Shown one piece after another: positions 7,415 through 13,304 of a stretch of 13,304 bases of DNA. The stretch's first letter is position 1; each line of letters opens with the position of its first letter. Under the pieces are notes generated by a model, which made no database searches, was not told where the DNA came from, and worked only from the letters and a program-made list of their open reading frames with translations. Made by a program: the position numbers and the translations under genes. The DNA is taken from the NCBI GenBank assembly GCA_019136395.1, contig JAGVUH010000661.1, forward strand, positions 1 to 13,304, in the 5' to 3' direction. Source of the stretch: Gammaproteobacteria bacterium. GTDB lineage: Bacteria; Pseudomonadota; Gammaproteobacteria; Chromatiales; Chromatiaceae.

Positions 7415-7737
7415 GGTCCCCTCCACTATCCTCTCGAAATATCCAATAACTTTACGTCCTGCACTGAATGATCGACGGACGCCAGGGCGTGAATTCGCGT
7501 CTGCATTTCCAGGTATTTTATAACCGTCCAACGCTTGATCAACGAGCACCGGCTGGCGAATCCGCCAAGGAGGGCTATTTTCGCCCGAGCGCGGCCGCAG
7601 GAGGGAATGGTTCCAACCAGGGAACTGTCCCGCGGCTCTGTAGTCTTTCGGTGGCCGGAAGCGAAGCCCTTCGCTGCCGGGGGGGGTTGTAGCCAGATAC
7701 CCCTTTCCCGGCGGTCATCGGCACCACATAAAACTCT
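7415..7737. other. Gene-poor leader region upstream of the coiled-coil/AAA+ cluster
   Basis: About 320 bases in which I see no credible gene. The part nearest 7415 is relatively AT-rich and carries the promoter candidate at 7515-7542. At 7660-7675 there is a tight palindrome, AGCGAAG/CTTCGCT, flanked by CCGG on both sides. Long open frames cross the region but have no family-like sequence and merge with the decayed CxxC gene upstream. Confidence 0.5.
7515..7542 (-). promoter_or_regulatory. Candidate sigma70-type promoter for the coiled-coil/AAA+/DUF1566 cluster
   Basis: On the minus strand, TTGATC (7537-7542) and TAAAAT (7515-7520) are separated by 16 bases, in an AT-richer patch about 100 bases before the coiled-coil start at 7414. 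The -10 matches the consensus at five of six positions and the -35 at four of six. This is motif matching only. Confidence 0.35.
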
Positions 7738-8063
7738 ATAAAACAGATCATTGCGACAGAATACGCCGGCCACGGGGGGGATCGGGCGGGAATGCCCCCT
7801 CGTTTGCTGTCCACAGTAGGGACAGGCTTTGCGCTCAGCCGCGACGTGGTTGACGACCTTCTCGAAGACGCGGTCGATGCGCGTCCACCGCTCGCCGCCC
7901 CTGGGCCGGAACGTCGCGGCGATCCTCGCCACAAGAGCGGCAACAGGGCCGCGACGCGGGCACGGCCCTCCGTGCCCGGCTGGCCGTCGGCGCACAGACA
8001 CGCGAACCGGTCCTGGAGGGCGTCGTTCTCCGCGGGCAGGGAGGCTTTCTCGACCTGGGCCAT
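7738..8063 (-). pseudogene. Frameshifted small CxxC protein downstream of the methyltransferase remnant
   Basis: An ATG at 8063, seven bases after the methyltransferase stop, opens a frame starting MAQVEKASLPAENDALQDR (a short helical or coiled start). After about 40 codons the protein-like signal moves to another frame: RIDRVFEKVVNHVAAERKACPYCGQQTRG, near 7795-7885. The CPYC pair suggests a zinc knuckle. Joining the frames needs at least one frameshift around 7930-7950. The 3' boundary is unclear. I considered an IS66-type transposase zinc motif, but nothing else of IS66 is present. The close spacing suggests it was once co-transcribed with the methyltransferase. Confidence 0.35.
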
Positions 8064-8069
8064 AAGCGC

Positions 8070-8664
8070 TCAGCCGTTGGCGGCCGCGACGACCATCAGG
8101 GCGGCCAGTACCGCCAAGCGCTTCGCAGGGGCATGGCCTGGTAGCGCCGGGTCCAGTGGTCGGCCATACGCTGGATGCGTCGGCAATCGGTGATGTTCTT
8201 GCCGCTCTCGCCGGCCCATAACAGCCGCCGCGGGGTGAAGTTGAACCACCGCCGCTCGGTGCGCGCCCCGGCCTGGTTCATGTCGCTCGGTTCCGGCGTC
8301 CGCCATGCCCCCAGGGGCGGGTGATACCAGGCCGAGGGGTAGCCGGAGAGGATGACCGGGCAGGGCAGGGCGGTTGCGGGAGACGCTCCCGTCGCTCGGA
8401 AGGGACCTGCTCCGTATCGTCGGCGCGGTAACGCCGCGGCGAGGGGCGGGCGGCGGTCGGATACGGTGGGTCGCCATAGGACCCCTCCCGTCCGGTGAAC
8501 GGGTGGGTGGCCAGGAACGGCTGGGCGCGGTCATGAATCTTCTTGACCGGGTAGTCGCACATGAACCGCTCCAGCGCCCGTGGATCGCGGTCGATGCCGC
8601 ATTCGACCCGCTGTTGCTGAAGGAAGGCCGCCAGACCGTTATCCACCCATGATTGGAAAAGCAC
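8070..8664 (-). pseudogene. DNA adenine methyltransferase (D12/Dam-like) remnant, truncated and frameshifted
   Basis: The first frame (from 8664) reads CGIDRDPRALERF and then HPFTGREGSYGDPPYPTAAR. DPPY is catalytic motif IV of N6-adenine methyltransferases, and GIDRDP fits the SAM-site neighbourhood. Around 8385-8400 the match moves to a second frame, with CPVILSGYPSAWY, then MNQAGARTERRWFNFTP and GKNITDCRRIQRMADHWTRR. Near 8125 it moves to a third frame, ending AKRLAVLAALMVVAAANG with the stop at 8070. The N-terminal third, which should carry the PGGKG and FGG SAM-binding motifs, is missing upstream of 8664. Two frameshifts plus the lost N-terminus make an active enzyme unlikely. Such stand-alone methylases are common cargo of phages and integrative elements. 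Confidence 0.75.
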
Positions 8665-9299
8665 CCGCCAAACGCCGAATTTTTTCCTACTTTACCTGGC
8701 GGGCCCCGGTCGGAGTGTCGCCGTGCTCAGGATGCGAAACGGGACGTCCCAGTCCCCCTTTCGCCTTGCGCTCGGCGACAACCCGGGTGCCCCGGTTCGC
8801 CCCGCTCCGGGCCACGGCTACGTCACGACGTGCCCCTAAGGGGGCGGTCGGACTTCGTCATGGCCCTCCGTCGAATGGCTTGACGGCGTATCGGATGCGC
8901 TTGCATCTGGCCTCTGCGGCTGCGGGACTTCGCCCTTCCGCCACGCCGGCCAGACGCCCGCGCCGACGCCTACCGGGGACTACCGGCCTTCGCTTCGCTT
9001 TCCATGGCCGGCAGCGTCGGAAATTCCTAACCGCCGGGGTGAACATGCGCCGATGACTACCTGTTCTTATTGATCATCCTCTGCGGCAAGGCGCGCAAGC
9101 GACGGCGGAACCAGGCGCGGGGCCCGCAGGGCGGCGACGCCCGCGCGGCATTTCCACGTCGGGCTATCAACGGTCAATGCTTCGTCCTCCGTGCGCCTGG
9201 GGCGCGTCCGGCCACGCCCACCCGGTACCCCAAGCCACGCCCCCAACCGGTCCGCCAGTGCCCGGCACGCCGCCCGCCGACAACGCCGCGCGGGCGCGG
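8665..9299. other. GC-rich region with no recognisable gene
   Basis: About 630 bases without a credible coding sequence. Frames up to 158 codons exist on both strands, but they are Arg/Pro/Ala-rich and look like random GC-rich translation. Visible landmarks are the palindrome GGGACGTCCC near 8742-8751, GCCCCTAAGGGGGC near 8832, and a T-run near 8680. The lost 5' part of the methyltransferase may once have been here. It may be decayed or repeat sequence. Confidence 0.5.
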
Positions 9300-9542
9300 C
9301 TAGGCCCCCGGGGCGGGCGCACCGGGCGCGGCCTCAACTTCGGCCTCGGTTTCGTCGTCGGGCTCCGCCTCGGCAAAGAAGGCGTAGGTGGAGGTCTGGC
9401 ACTCGTCCATCTCCCGCTGCGCCGGGTACAGATCCACCACCACGCCTTCGTCGGTGCGACGTATATACACGCTGATATTGTTGACGGTGATCCAGACGCT
9501 GTCCTGGTTCGCTGGGAGCTCGTAATAGTCGGCGGTCAGCAA
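9300..9542 (-). CDS. Small conserved-type hypothetical protein with acidic tail
   Basis: 80 aa. The core VWITVNNISVYIRRTDEG followed by VVVDLYPAQREMD alternates like a compact beta-sheet protein. The C-terminus (about residues 55-80) is Glu/Ala/Pro-rich and probably disordered. The likely start is TTG at 9542, because no ATG or GTG lies in frame before the upstream stop near 9590, so the annotated N-terminus is uncertain or the start has been damaged. I recall similar small proteins beside stand-alone methylases in mobile elements, but the function is unknown. It reads in the same direction as the surrounding pseudogenes and seems to be the intact member of that set. Confidence 0.65.
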   Translation of the reverse strand: MLTADYYELPANQDSVWITVNNISVYIRRTDEGVVVDLYPAQREMDECQTSTYAFFAEAEPDDETEAEVEAAPGAPAPGA

Positions 9543-9635
9543 GCGGTTTGAAATGAGGATGATGGTAATCCCAGCAAGCCACGGCCATCACTTTACATAA
9601 TCATTATTATGCGCCAGAGACTTACTTTTGGGGGT

Positions 9636-9700
9636 GTTGCTACTTTTAGGCTAGCTGCTAGCAACGGGTCTGCTGTAAATGTTATATTCAGCCGTTGCTA
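9636..9700. promoter_or_regulatory. Three-arm alternative hairpin region
   Basis: GTTGCTA (9636-9642) can pair with TAGCAAC (9659-9665). The overlapping TAGCAACGG (9659-9667) can instead pair perfectly with CCGTTGCTA (9692-9700). The two hairpins exclude each other, as in an attenuator. The loop of the first contains CTAGCTGCTAG. The region is AT-rich and lies between the small acidic-tailed gene (minus) and the plus-strand frame at 9761. No ligand-binding fold is recognised. Confidence 0.4.
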
Positions 9701-9760
9701 TGCCATACACGCAATTCTCAAACCAACATTGCGGTGTGATGTGTTGGCATTTCGGCAGTC

Positions 9761-10012
9761 TTGGCATTGGTTGCAGTAATACTTGCGAGCTACTCATACA
9801 TCCAAGACCGGGACAATAACACCGCAGGTGATCAGTGGCAGGCGAAAGTGCTGGCTGCCATCGAGTATGGAAATCAGCAGCGATCCTCTCTTGAAAGAGA
9901 GGATCAGGCGCTTCTGGAACAGGTGAAGTCGCAGAGTGCCCGCATCGCGTATCTGGATGCGTCTCAACGCGTATCCGTTAAATCCACGGCATCAAAGCAA
10001 ATGCCGAGATAA
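9761..10012 (+). CDS. Small membrane-anchored coiled-coil protein (hypothetical)
   Basis: 83 aa from TTG 9761. The frame is open back to a stop at 9737-9739, and the residues before the TTG (GISAV) are also hydrophobic, so an earlier non-standard start is possible. The N-terminus is one hydrophobic helix (ALVAVILASYSYI). A charged heptad-like region follows (KVLAAIEYGNQQRSSLEREDQALLEQVKSQ), then a short basic tail. The topology resembles small phage spanin-like or scaffold proteins, but there is no specific match. It is the only plus-strand candidate between 1 and 13182, and it is convergent with the conflict-like cassette. No clear ribosome site is seen. Confidence 0.35.
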   Translation: MALVAVILASYSYIQDRDNNTAGDQWQAKVLAAIEYGNQQRSSLEREDQALLEQVKSQSARIAYLDASQRVSVKSTASKQMPR

Positions 10013-10078
10013 CAGGACGTACCCAGGCTTTTTTCACCAGCTGGAACCGTGCTGATCATCCCGCCCTTCGATCCGCAA

Positions 10079-10216
10079 TTATCCATCGTGACCTCTGTCT
10101 ATGACGTAAAACGCGAGACGATGCGCCGCGCGCTGGATCCGGTTGACAGCCGGCCGGCGGATGATGCAGATGAGGACCAGTAGCCAGAATGAAACAGGGG
10201 TAAGGAAACAGAGCAT
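10079..10216 (-). CDS. Candidate 45-aa single-pass membrane protein after the PRTase-like gene
   Basis: ATG 10216 is 11 bases after the stop of the PRTase-like gene and preceded by CAGGG. The product starts MLCFLTPVSFWLLVLICIIR, a single membrane helix of about 18 residues with an Arg-rich cytoplasmic edge, followed by a basic helix (RIQRAAHRLAFYVID) and a TAA stop. The same frame is open upstream inside the PRTase-like gene, but that part is not protein-like. A membrane protein as the third gene of a conflict cassette would be sensible. Its small size makes this tentative. Confidence 0.35.
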   Translation of the reverse strand: MLCFLTPVSFWLLVLICIIRRPAVNRIQRAAHRLAFYVIDRGHDG

Positions 10217-10227
10217 CCCTGAGAGGG

Positions 10228-10923
10228 TCAGAGCGCCATCAAAGTTTTCACGAGTTGTGGCATAAACCCGGTACGTGCCGGCTGGTCTTCTAAACCAAGC
10301 AATTGGTACACCTGGCCGCCAATGCCTGGCCGGACCTCCCCGGTTTCCGTGCGGCAATCGTCCACGGCGAAATAGACGAACTCGAATAAATCGGCGATCG
10401 CGGGCGGAAACTCGTCGCGTAAAGCGTTTTCAGCCCCGATATACATCACCGGAGAGACGACAAAAATCCTCTTCGGGGAGATTTGTTCGATCAGAGCCAG
10501 AATATTCGTTCTGACAACACAGCTTGATGAAATAATCGACTTAACCACGACGAGATAGTCAGCATCCTGGTATCCAGGTTGCAAATAACGATGGACGACA
10601 GGCGCAATGCTACCATTGTTGAGCGGGTAGTGATTATTCCAAAAAATGGCCGCCAGGATGTCTCGTGAGCTGCGCAGCGATTCGATGACGCCCGCCGCCA
10701 GATAATCGGCGTCTTCCGCGGTGGCGACAACGAGGCATTTGCTTCCAATGGGTATGCTGCTGTCAACAATGCGACCGAGTTGGCGCCCGATATCGGTCAT
10801 GGACGCGCGATACGCGCTCGGCTCCCGGGTGCTTTCCAGCAGAGTGTTCAGGGCGTTCTTTGCGCCCTCATCGGCACAAGACGCGAATCTACGGTGCGCT
10901 TCAGGAGTACCCATGGTTGACAC
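10228..10923 (-). CDS. Phosphoribosyltransferase-like protein (possible PRTase-CE-type conflict component)
   Basis: 231 aa from GTG 10923; ATG 10914 is equally possible. The order of secondary structure resembles a type I PRTase fold: strand KCLVVATAEDADYLAAGVI (62-80), a middle with AAIFWNNHYPLNNG, strand DYLVVVKSIISSSCVVRTNI (122-141) where the PRPP loop would be, strand RIFVVSPVMYIGAENAL (152-168) and strand FEFVYFAVDD (180-189). The canonical two-acid plus TTG PRPP loop is not conserved; KSIISSSC occupies that place, so ordinary PRPP chemistry is doubtful. It starts 7 bases after the nuclease-like gene stop, implying translational coupling. It is more AT-rich than the surrounding DNA. I recall divergent PRTase domains from computational surveys of prokaryotic conflict systems. 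The fold call is moderate and the role is inferred. Confidence 0.55.
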   Translation of the reverse strand: MSTMGTPEAHRRFASCADEGAKNALNTLLESTREPSAYRASMTDIGRQLGRIVDSSIPIGSKCLVVATAEDADYLAAGVIESLRSSRDILAAIFWNNHYPLNNGSIAPVVHRYLQPGYQDADYLVVVKSIISSSCVVRTNILALIEQISPKRIFVVSPVMYIGAENALRDEFPPAIADLFEFVYFAVDDCRTETGEVRPGIGGQVYQLLGLEDQPARTGFMPQLVKTLMAL

Positions 10924-10930
10924 CCAAGTT

Positions 10931-11854
10931 TCAGTTTGCCAATTCTGGCGCCGCCTGCAACATCAGATACGACAGCACCTGGTTTAAGGTTTGCGCCGTT
11001 GCCAACGCGGCCGGCATCTGCGCCTCGATCTCCACCTTCATTGCGATCGATAGTCCGCGGTATGTCACGACATAACGCCCGGCCTCAATGTGCAGTTCGA
11101 GCCCTGCGTACTTCGAGCACAGGCCCGTGAGCCACGGTGGGGGCGGCCCTGGCGTGGGGTCAAGGCCCAGGAACAGATCGGGCTTTGATATGTGTCGTGC
11201 CTGGCGCACCAGGTCATCTAATCGCGCAGCCGCCTGCGCCGAGAGCCACACCCCGAGCAGAAGCGAAAACACGGCGTTGGCGGTCGATACATCATCCGAT
11301 CCGCAGATCACCTTTAAGTTTTCTCTGACTGTATCCTCTCCGAATATGAGCTGCACGCTGGCAGGAAAATAGGGAAAGTACTCGCACCGGAAGGAGGCGC
11401 GTCCGCATTGGCTAATCTTCTGGCGATTCGCCTCGGCCATGCTTGGGCAGGAGACCACGAGCACTTGGTTGCTCGTATCCACTCTGTGAAAATCGAGATC
11501 GATCACGGTCTGCCTGGCGAATCGCTCTGCGTGCGTCGGCGTCCATCGCGCGGCATTCCCGGATGAGTTCTTCGCTTGGTAATTAGTCTTGGTGTTATTC
11601 GACCGTTGCCGCAGACAGAGATCGTCGACGTAGCTGTACTCTTGGGCTGACAACGTAAAGTCGGCCAGGTTGTCTTCACTCGCAACGATTTCGCAGATTT
11701 TCGCCACGGCAAAGAAATTTTCGTACACACCGCCTTTATGGTTGTTGTCACCGCCAGTCCTGATAGACCTGAGCTGTGTTACCGCATCGCCGCCAAATTG
11801 CTGTTCGACGAATGCCTCTAACGCTTCAGTCTCAGCGCCATCACCAAGCATCAT
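10931..11854 (-). CDS. PD-(D/E)XK-type nuclease-like protein (dsDNA nuclease/DUF4297-like)
   Basis: 307 aa. The N-terminal 120 residues have the layout of restriction-type nucleases found at the front of defence proteins: GGVYENFFAVAKI with E45, acidic residues D77 and D78 in YSYVDDLCL, and the strand NYQAKNSSG with Q93-x-K95. The rest (120-307) is helical with the strand VLVVSCPSM (131-139) and no recognised domain, possibly a sensor or partner-binding part. Start: ATG 11854, or the adjacent ATG 11851; no good Shine-Dalgarno precedes them. The gene is followed after 7 bases by the PRTase-like gene, making a probable two- or three-gene operon. Lower GC than its neighbours and intact frames between pseudogenes suggest a separate arrival. 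Nuclease activity is inferred from the motif only. Confidence 0.6.
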   Translation of the reverse strand: MMLGDGAETEALEAFVEQQFGGDAVTQLRSIRTGGDNNHKGGVYENFFAVAKICEIVASEDNLADFTLSAQEYSYVDDLCLRQRSNNTKTNYQAKNSSGNAARWTPTHAERFARQTVIDLDFHRVDTSNQVLVVSCPSMAEANRQKISQCGRASFRCEYFPYFPASVQLIFGEDTVRENLKVICGSDDVSTANAVFSLLLGVWLSAQAAARLDDLVRQARHISKPDLFLGLDPTPGPPPPWLTGLCSKYAGLELHIEAGRYVVTYRGLSIAMKVEIEAQMPAALATAQTLNQVLSYLMLQAAPELAN

Positions 11855-11881
11855 AGTAGGAAAATGCGATGTGTTTGCAGA

Positions 11882-11920
11882 AATATACTGTTAATTTAGC
11901 TTGACGCAACCTGATGTCAA
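11882..11920 (-). promoter_or_regulatory. Candidate promoter(s) of the nuclease/PRTase-like cassette
   Basis: Two overlapping candidates on the minus strand: a perfect TTGACA (11915-11920) with TAAATT (11893-11898) after 16 bases, and TTGCGT (11904-11909) with TATATT (11882-11887) after 16 bases. Both precede the ATG at 11854. The TTGACA lies 2 bases outside the MITE-like element, so the insertion may have influenced expression. Confidence 0.45.
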
Positions 11921-11922
11921 CA

Positions 11923-12057
11923 TTGAGTCCCCTCCGAAAAGTCGAAAACCGGGTACATCAGAAAGCGCGTATGCTTATAACATTCTGATGAAAATCGAAA
12001 TAATTCATCAGGATTTTCTGATATATGCCCAGGAATTGCTTTTCGGAGGGAACTCAA
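11923..12057. mobile_element. MITE-like palindromic element, 135 bp
   Basis: The ends are TTGAGTCCCCTCCGAAAAG (11923-11941) and CTTTTCGGAGGGAACTCAA (12039-12057), inverted with one mismatch in 19. The symmetry continues inwards imperfectly (ATCAGAAA and TTTTCTGAT, GGGTA and ATGCCC areas) to a central hairpin, CTGATGAA (11985-11992) with TTCATCAG (12004-12011). A dinucleotide CA abuts both ends, a possible but weak target duplication. There is no coding capacity and it is AT-rich. Alternatives are a long structured RNA or a bidirectional terminator. Confidence 0.55.
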
Positions 12058-12160
12058 CATTTATTGAGGGCAAGTGCGGCTCAGATCATAGACGCTCCCT
12101 CCCGCTCCTCCTTTAGGCGGGGTGGTTAGCGGACGGCAGTTCCGGTGCAAGACCGCGCGT

Positions 12161-12180
12161 GACACAGGAAACCTTGTGTC
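12161..12180. terminator. Hairpin downstream of the 12195-12978 pseudogene
   Basis: GACACAGG, loop AAA, then CCTTGTGTC form a stem with one bulged T. It lies 15 bases past the stop of the broken minus-strand gene. No U-run follows on the minus strand, so rho-independent termination is uncertain. Confidence 0.3.
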
Positions 12181-12194
12181 GTGGCGGCCCGCGG

Positions 12195-12978
12195 CTAGAT
12201 CCACGGCTCGATGCAGAACGGGCCGGCCGGGTGGCGCGTGCCGACCGCGGCGCCACGGACATAAGCCACCGCCCACGCCAGACACGCGGCGCGCAATTCG
12301 GCCGTGAACGGATCGTTAGCGGCGGGCGCCGCCTGGGGCCCGATGATTTCCTCCGGTGCCACGTCCGCCAGACCGTCCCGGAAGAACCCTGCGCCGGCGT
12401 CGTCGTCCGCGGACAGCGGCGCCAGATCCTCCCAGCCCCAATGGTCAAAGACGTCCCCCGGGGGCTCCGCCCCGGCCATGTCGGGTTCCTTGGGCAACAG
12501 GAGCGTATAGCACCAGTCCTGGCGCGGACCGTCCGGCGTGGCCGACACAAATCCCGACGTATTCCTCGTGCGCCGTCTGGTCTGTTCCGTGTTTCTGCCG
12601 CATCCAATGCCGCACCCAACCCCGCACGGAGTTCCTCCAGGGCCTTATCGGGTGGTAACCCCGTCCAGGTGATGGTGCGTTCACCGTGACCCGACGTGTC
12701 CAAATCGTCGCTGAGCGACACTTCACAGCACGCGCGCCACTGCCCGTCGGCCGGGTACAGCGCAGGCGAATGGACATGATTTCCTTCTTGACCCCGACCC
12801 ACCCGGTATCGAAGGCCGTGGCGGACGCCAGAGCGTCCTGTAACAAGGCGCGGAACTCGGGGTAAAACTCAAACGTACCATGGTGATCCCGGTCCCCCGC
12901 ATAGCGGGCGAACTGCGCGGTGAAGTCTCCCGTCCCCGCCGGGCCCGTCCCCGCCGATTCGACCGTCGGTGCGTACAT
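12195..12978 (-). pseudogene. Hypothetical protein broken by two frameshifts
   Basis: The start at ATG 12978 (MYAPTVESAGTG) is supported by GGGGGAGGG about 8 bases upstream. The first frame runs through FYPEFRALLQDALASATAFD to KKEIMSIRL, then the signal moves near 12770 to a second frame: ALYPADGQWRACCEVSLSDD, then GERTITWTGLPPDKALEELR. Near 12575-12600 it moves to a third: FVSATPDGPRQDWCYTLLLP, then EPPGDVFDHWGWEDLAPL, ending IEPWI at the stop 12195. Joined, it would be about 260 aa, acidic and globular, with no family I can name. Codon use matches the GC-rich surroundings. It is the same orientation and type of decay as the methyltransferase remnant, so both probably belong to one old element. 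Confidence 0.65.
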
Positions 12979-13069
12979 CGCACTACCCTCCCCCGCGCGT
13001 GGCGCTTGATCAACTAGGGGCTTTCTTGTCATTACCGACCATTTTTTTGCAAAGCGATTTAACCGGCGC

Positions 13070-13096
13070 TTGCATTTGCCACCCCCCTGCTACGAT
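13070..13096 (+). promoter_or_regulatory. Weak candidate promoter for the right-edge gene
   Basis: TTGCAT (13070-13075) and TACGAT (13091-13096) are 15 bases apart in the only AT-richer part of the 12979-13182 gap between divergent genes. A second TTGCAA occurs at 13048-13053. The spacing is short, so this is a low-confidence motif match. Confidence 0.25.
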
Positions 13097-13182
13097 GCGG
13101 CGGTTTAGCGTCACCGGGCTCAGCGGTTTTCTGCCCAGGGCCCCTCCCCCTTCGCGCGCTCGCCCCATCCTTATCCCGCTCA

Positions 13183-13304
13183 ATGCACGCCACCTTACTC
13201 ACCGCGACCGGGGATGATCACCTGGTCCTTACCGCCGGGGACGCCGCCGCTGCCGCCGCGGCACGGCCCGCCGCCACGCCGCGCGCGCGGCTGCGGGCGC
13301 AGGC
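13183..13304 (+). CDS. Hypothetical protein, N-terminal part (runs off right edge)
   Basis: An ATG at 13183 opens 40 codons without a stop to the window end: MHATLLTATGDDHLVLTAGD, then an Ala/Arg-rich run. It is divergent from the broken gene at 12195-12978. No clear ribosome site is seen, and the Ala-rich continuation could be random GC-rich sequence, so confidence is limited. No family is recognised. Confidence 0.4.
   Translation, partial: MHATLLTATGDDHLVLTAGDAAAAAAARPAATPRARLRAQ

Noticed and set aside
6113..7471. 452-codon open frame on the plus strand
   Set aside because: It is antisense to the coiled-coil gene. The coding strand is the one with a strong ribosome site and heptad pattern; the antisense Leu/Gly-rich product is a typical GC-rich shadow.
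7738..8063. IS66-family transposase fragment
   Set aside because: Only a CPYCGQQTRG zinc-type motif is reminiscent. No other IS66 regions, catalytic motif or inverted ends are visible, and the frame starts right after the methyltransferase stop like an operon partner.
8580..9056. Overlapping plus-strand frames of 158 and 76 codons
   Set aside because: Arg/Pro/Ala-rich translation with no domain pattern, partly antisense to the methyltransferase remnant; consistent with chance open frames in GC-rich DNA.
9167..9551. Several open frames on both strands around 9167-9551
   Set aside because: They overlap the small acidic-tailed gene at 9300-9542, whose VWITVNNISVYIRRTDEG core is far more protein-like.
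1..13304. CRISPR array, tRNA or rRNA genes
   Set aside because: No regularly spaced direct repeats with unique spacers, no tRNA T-loop/CCA patterns and no conserved rRNA segments were noticed on reading.
1..13304. Template repeat or reverse transcriptase for the putative DGR
   Set aside because: I looked for AAC/AAT-rich runs (or GTT/ATT-rich runs on the other strand) resembling 1130-1260 and for a YxDD-type polymerase motif in the protein-like frames. None was found, so both must lie elsewhere if they exist.

Overview
The window is GC-rich DNA that looks like a gammaproteobacterial accessory region. A purple sulfur bacterium (Chromatiaceae-like) is my best guess, from the style of the Rpn/DUF4351, zinc-ribbon/DUF1566 and decayed methylase genes; no rRNA, tRNA or housekeeping marker proves it. 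Almost every credible gene reads on the minus strand, so transcription runs from high to low coordinates.

Positions 1-7550 hold a compact minus-strand cluster, in transcription order: a 454-aa coiled-coil protein (6050-7414), a 1210-aa protein with three CbxX/CfxQ-type AAA+ modules (2263-5895), a zinc-ribbon protein ending in a DUF1566 (Lcl_C-type) domain (1127-2137), an Rpn-family PD-(D/E)XK-like protein with a DUF4351 tail (79-1053), and the first 20 codons of a second zinc-ribbon protein that leaves the window. The end of the DUF1566 gene has the pattern expected of the variable region of a diversity-generating retroelement (DGR): pyrimidine-ending codons at solvent-type positions between conserved anchors, ending in YVRLVRGG. 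No reverse transcriptase or template repeat is in the window. A cytoplasmic AAA+ machine linked to a diversifiable recognition protein is the most interesting hypothesis here.

Positions 7740-9542 and 12195-12978 hold remains of a second minus-strand set: a frameshifted small CxxC protein, a truncated and frameshifted DNA adenine methyltransferase, an apparently intact small acidic-tailed protein, and an unknown gene broken by two frameshifts. This looks like decaying mobile-element cargo.

Between those remains lies a more AT-rich and apparently intact cassette (10079-11854): a nuclease-like protein with a PD-(D/E)XK-type motif, a phosphoribosyltransferase-like protein starting a few bases after it, and possibly a 45-aa one-helix membrane protein. 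This resembles a bacterial conflict or defence module. A 135-bp palindromic MITE-like element (11923-12057) borders its promoter. A plus-strand gene of unknown function begins at 13183 and runs off the right edge.
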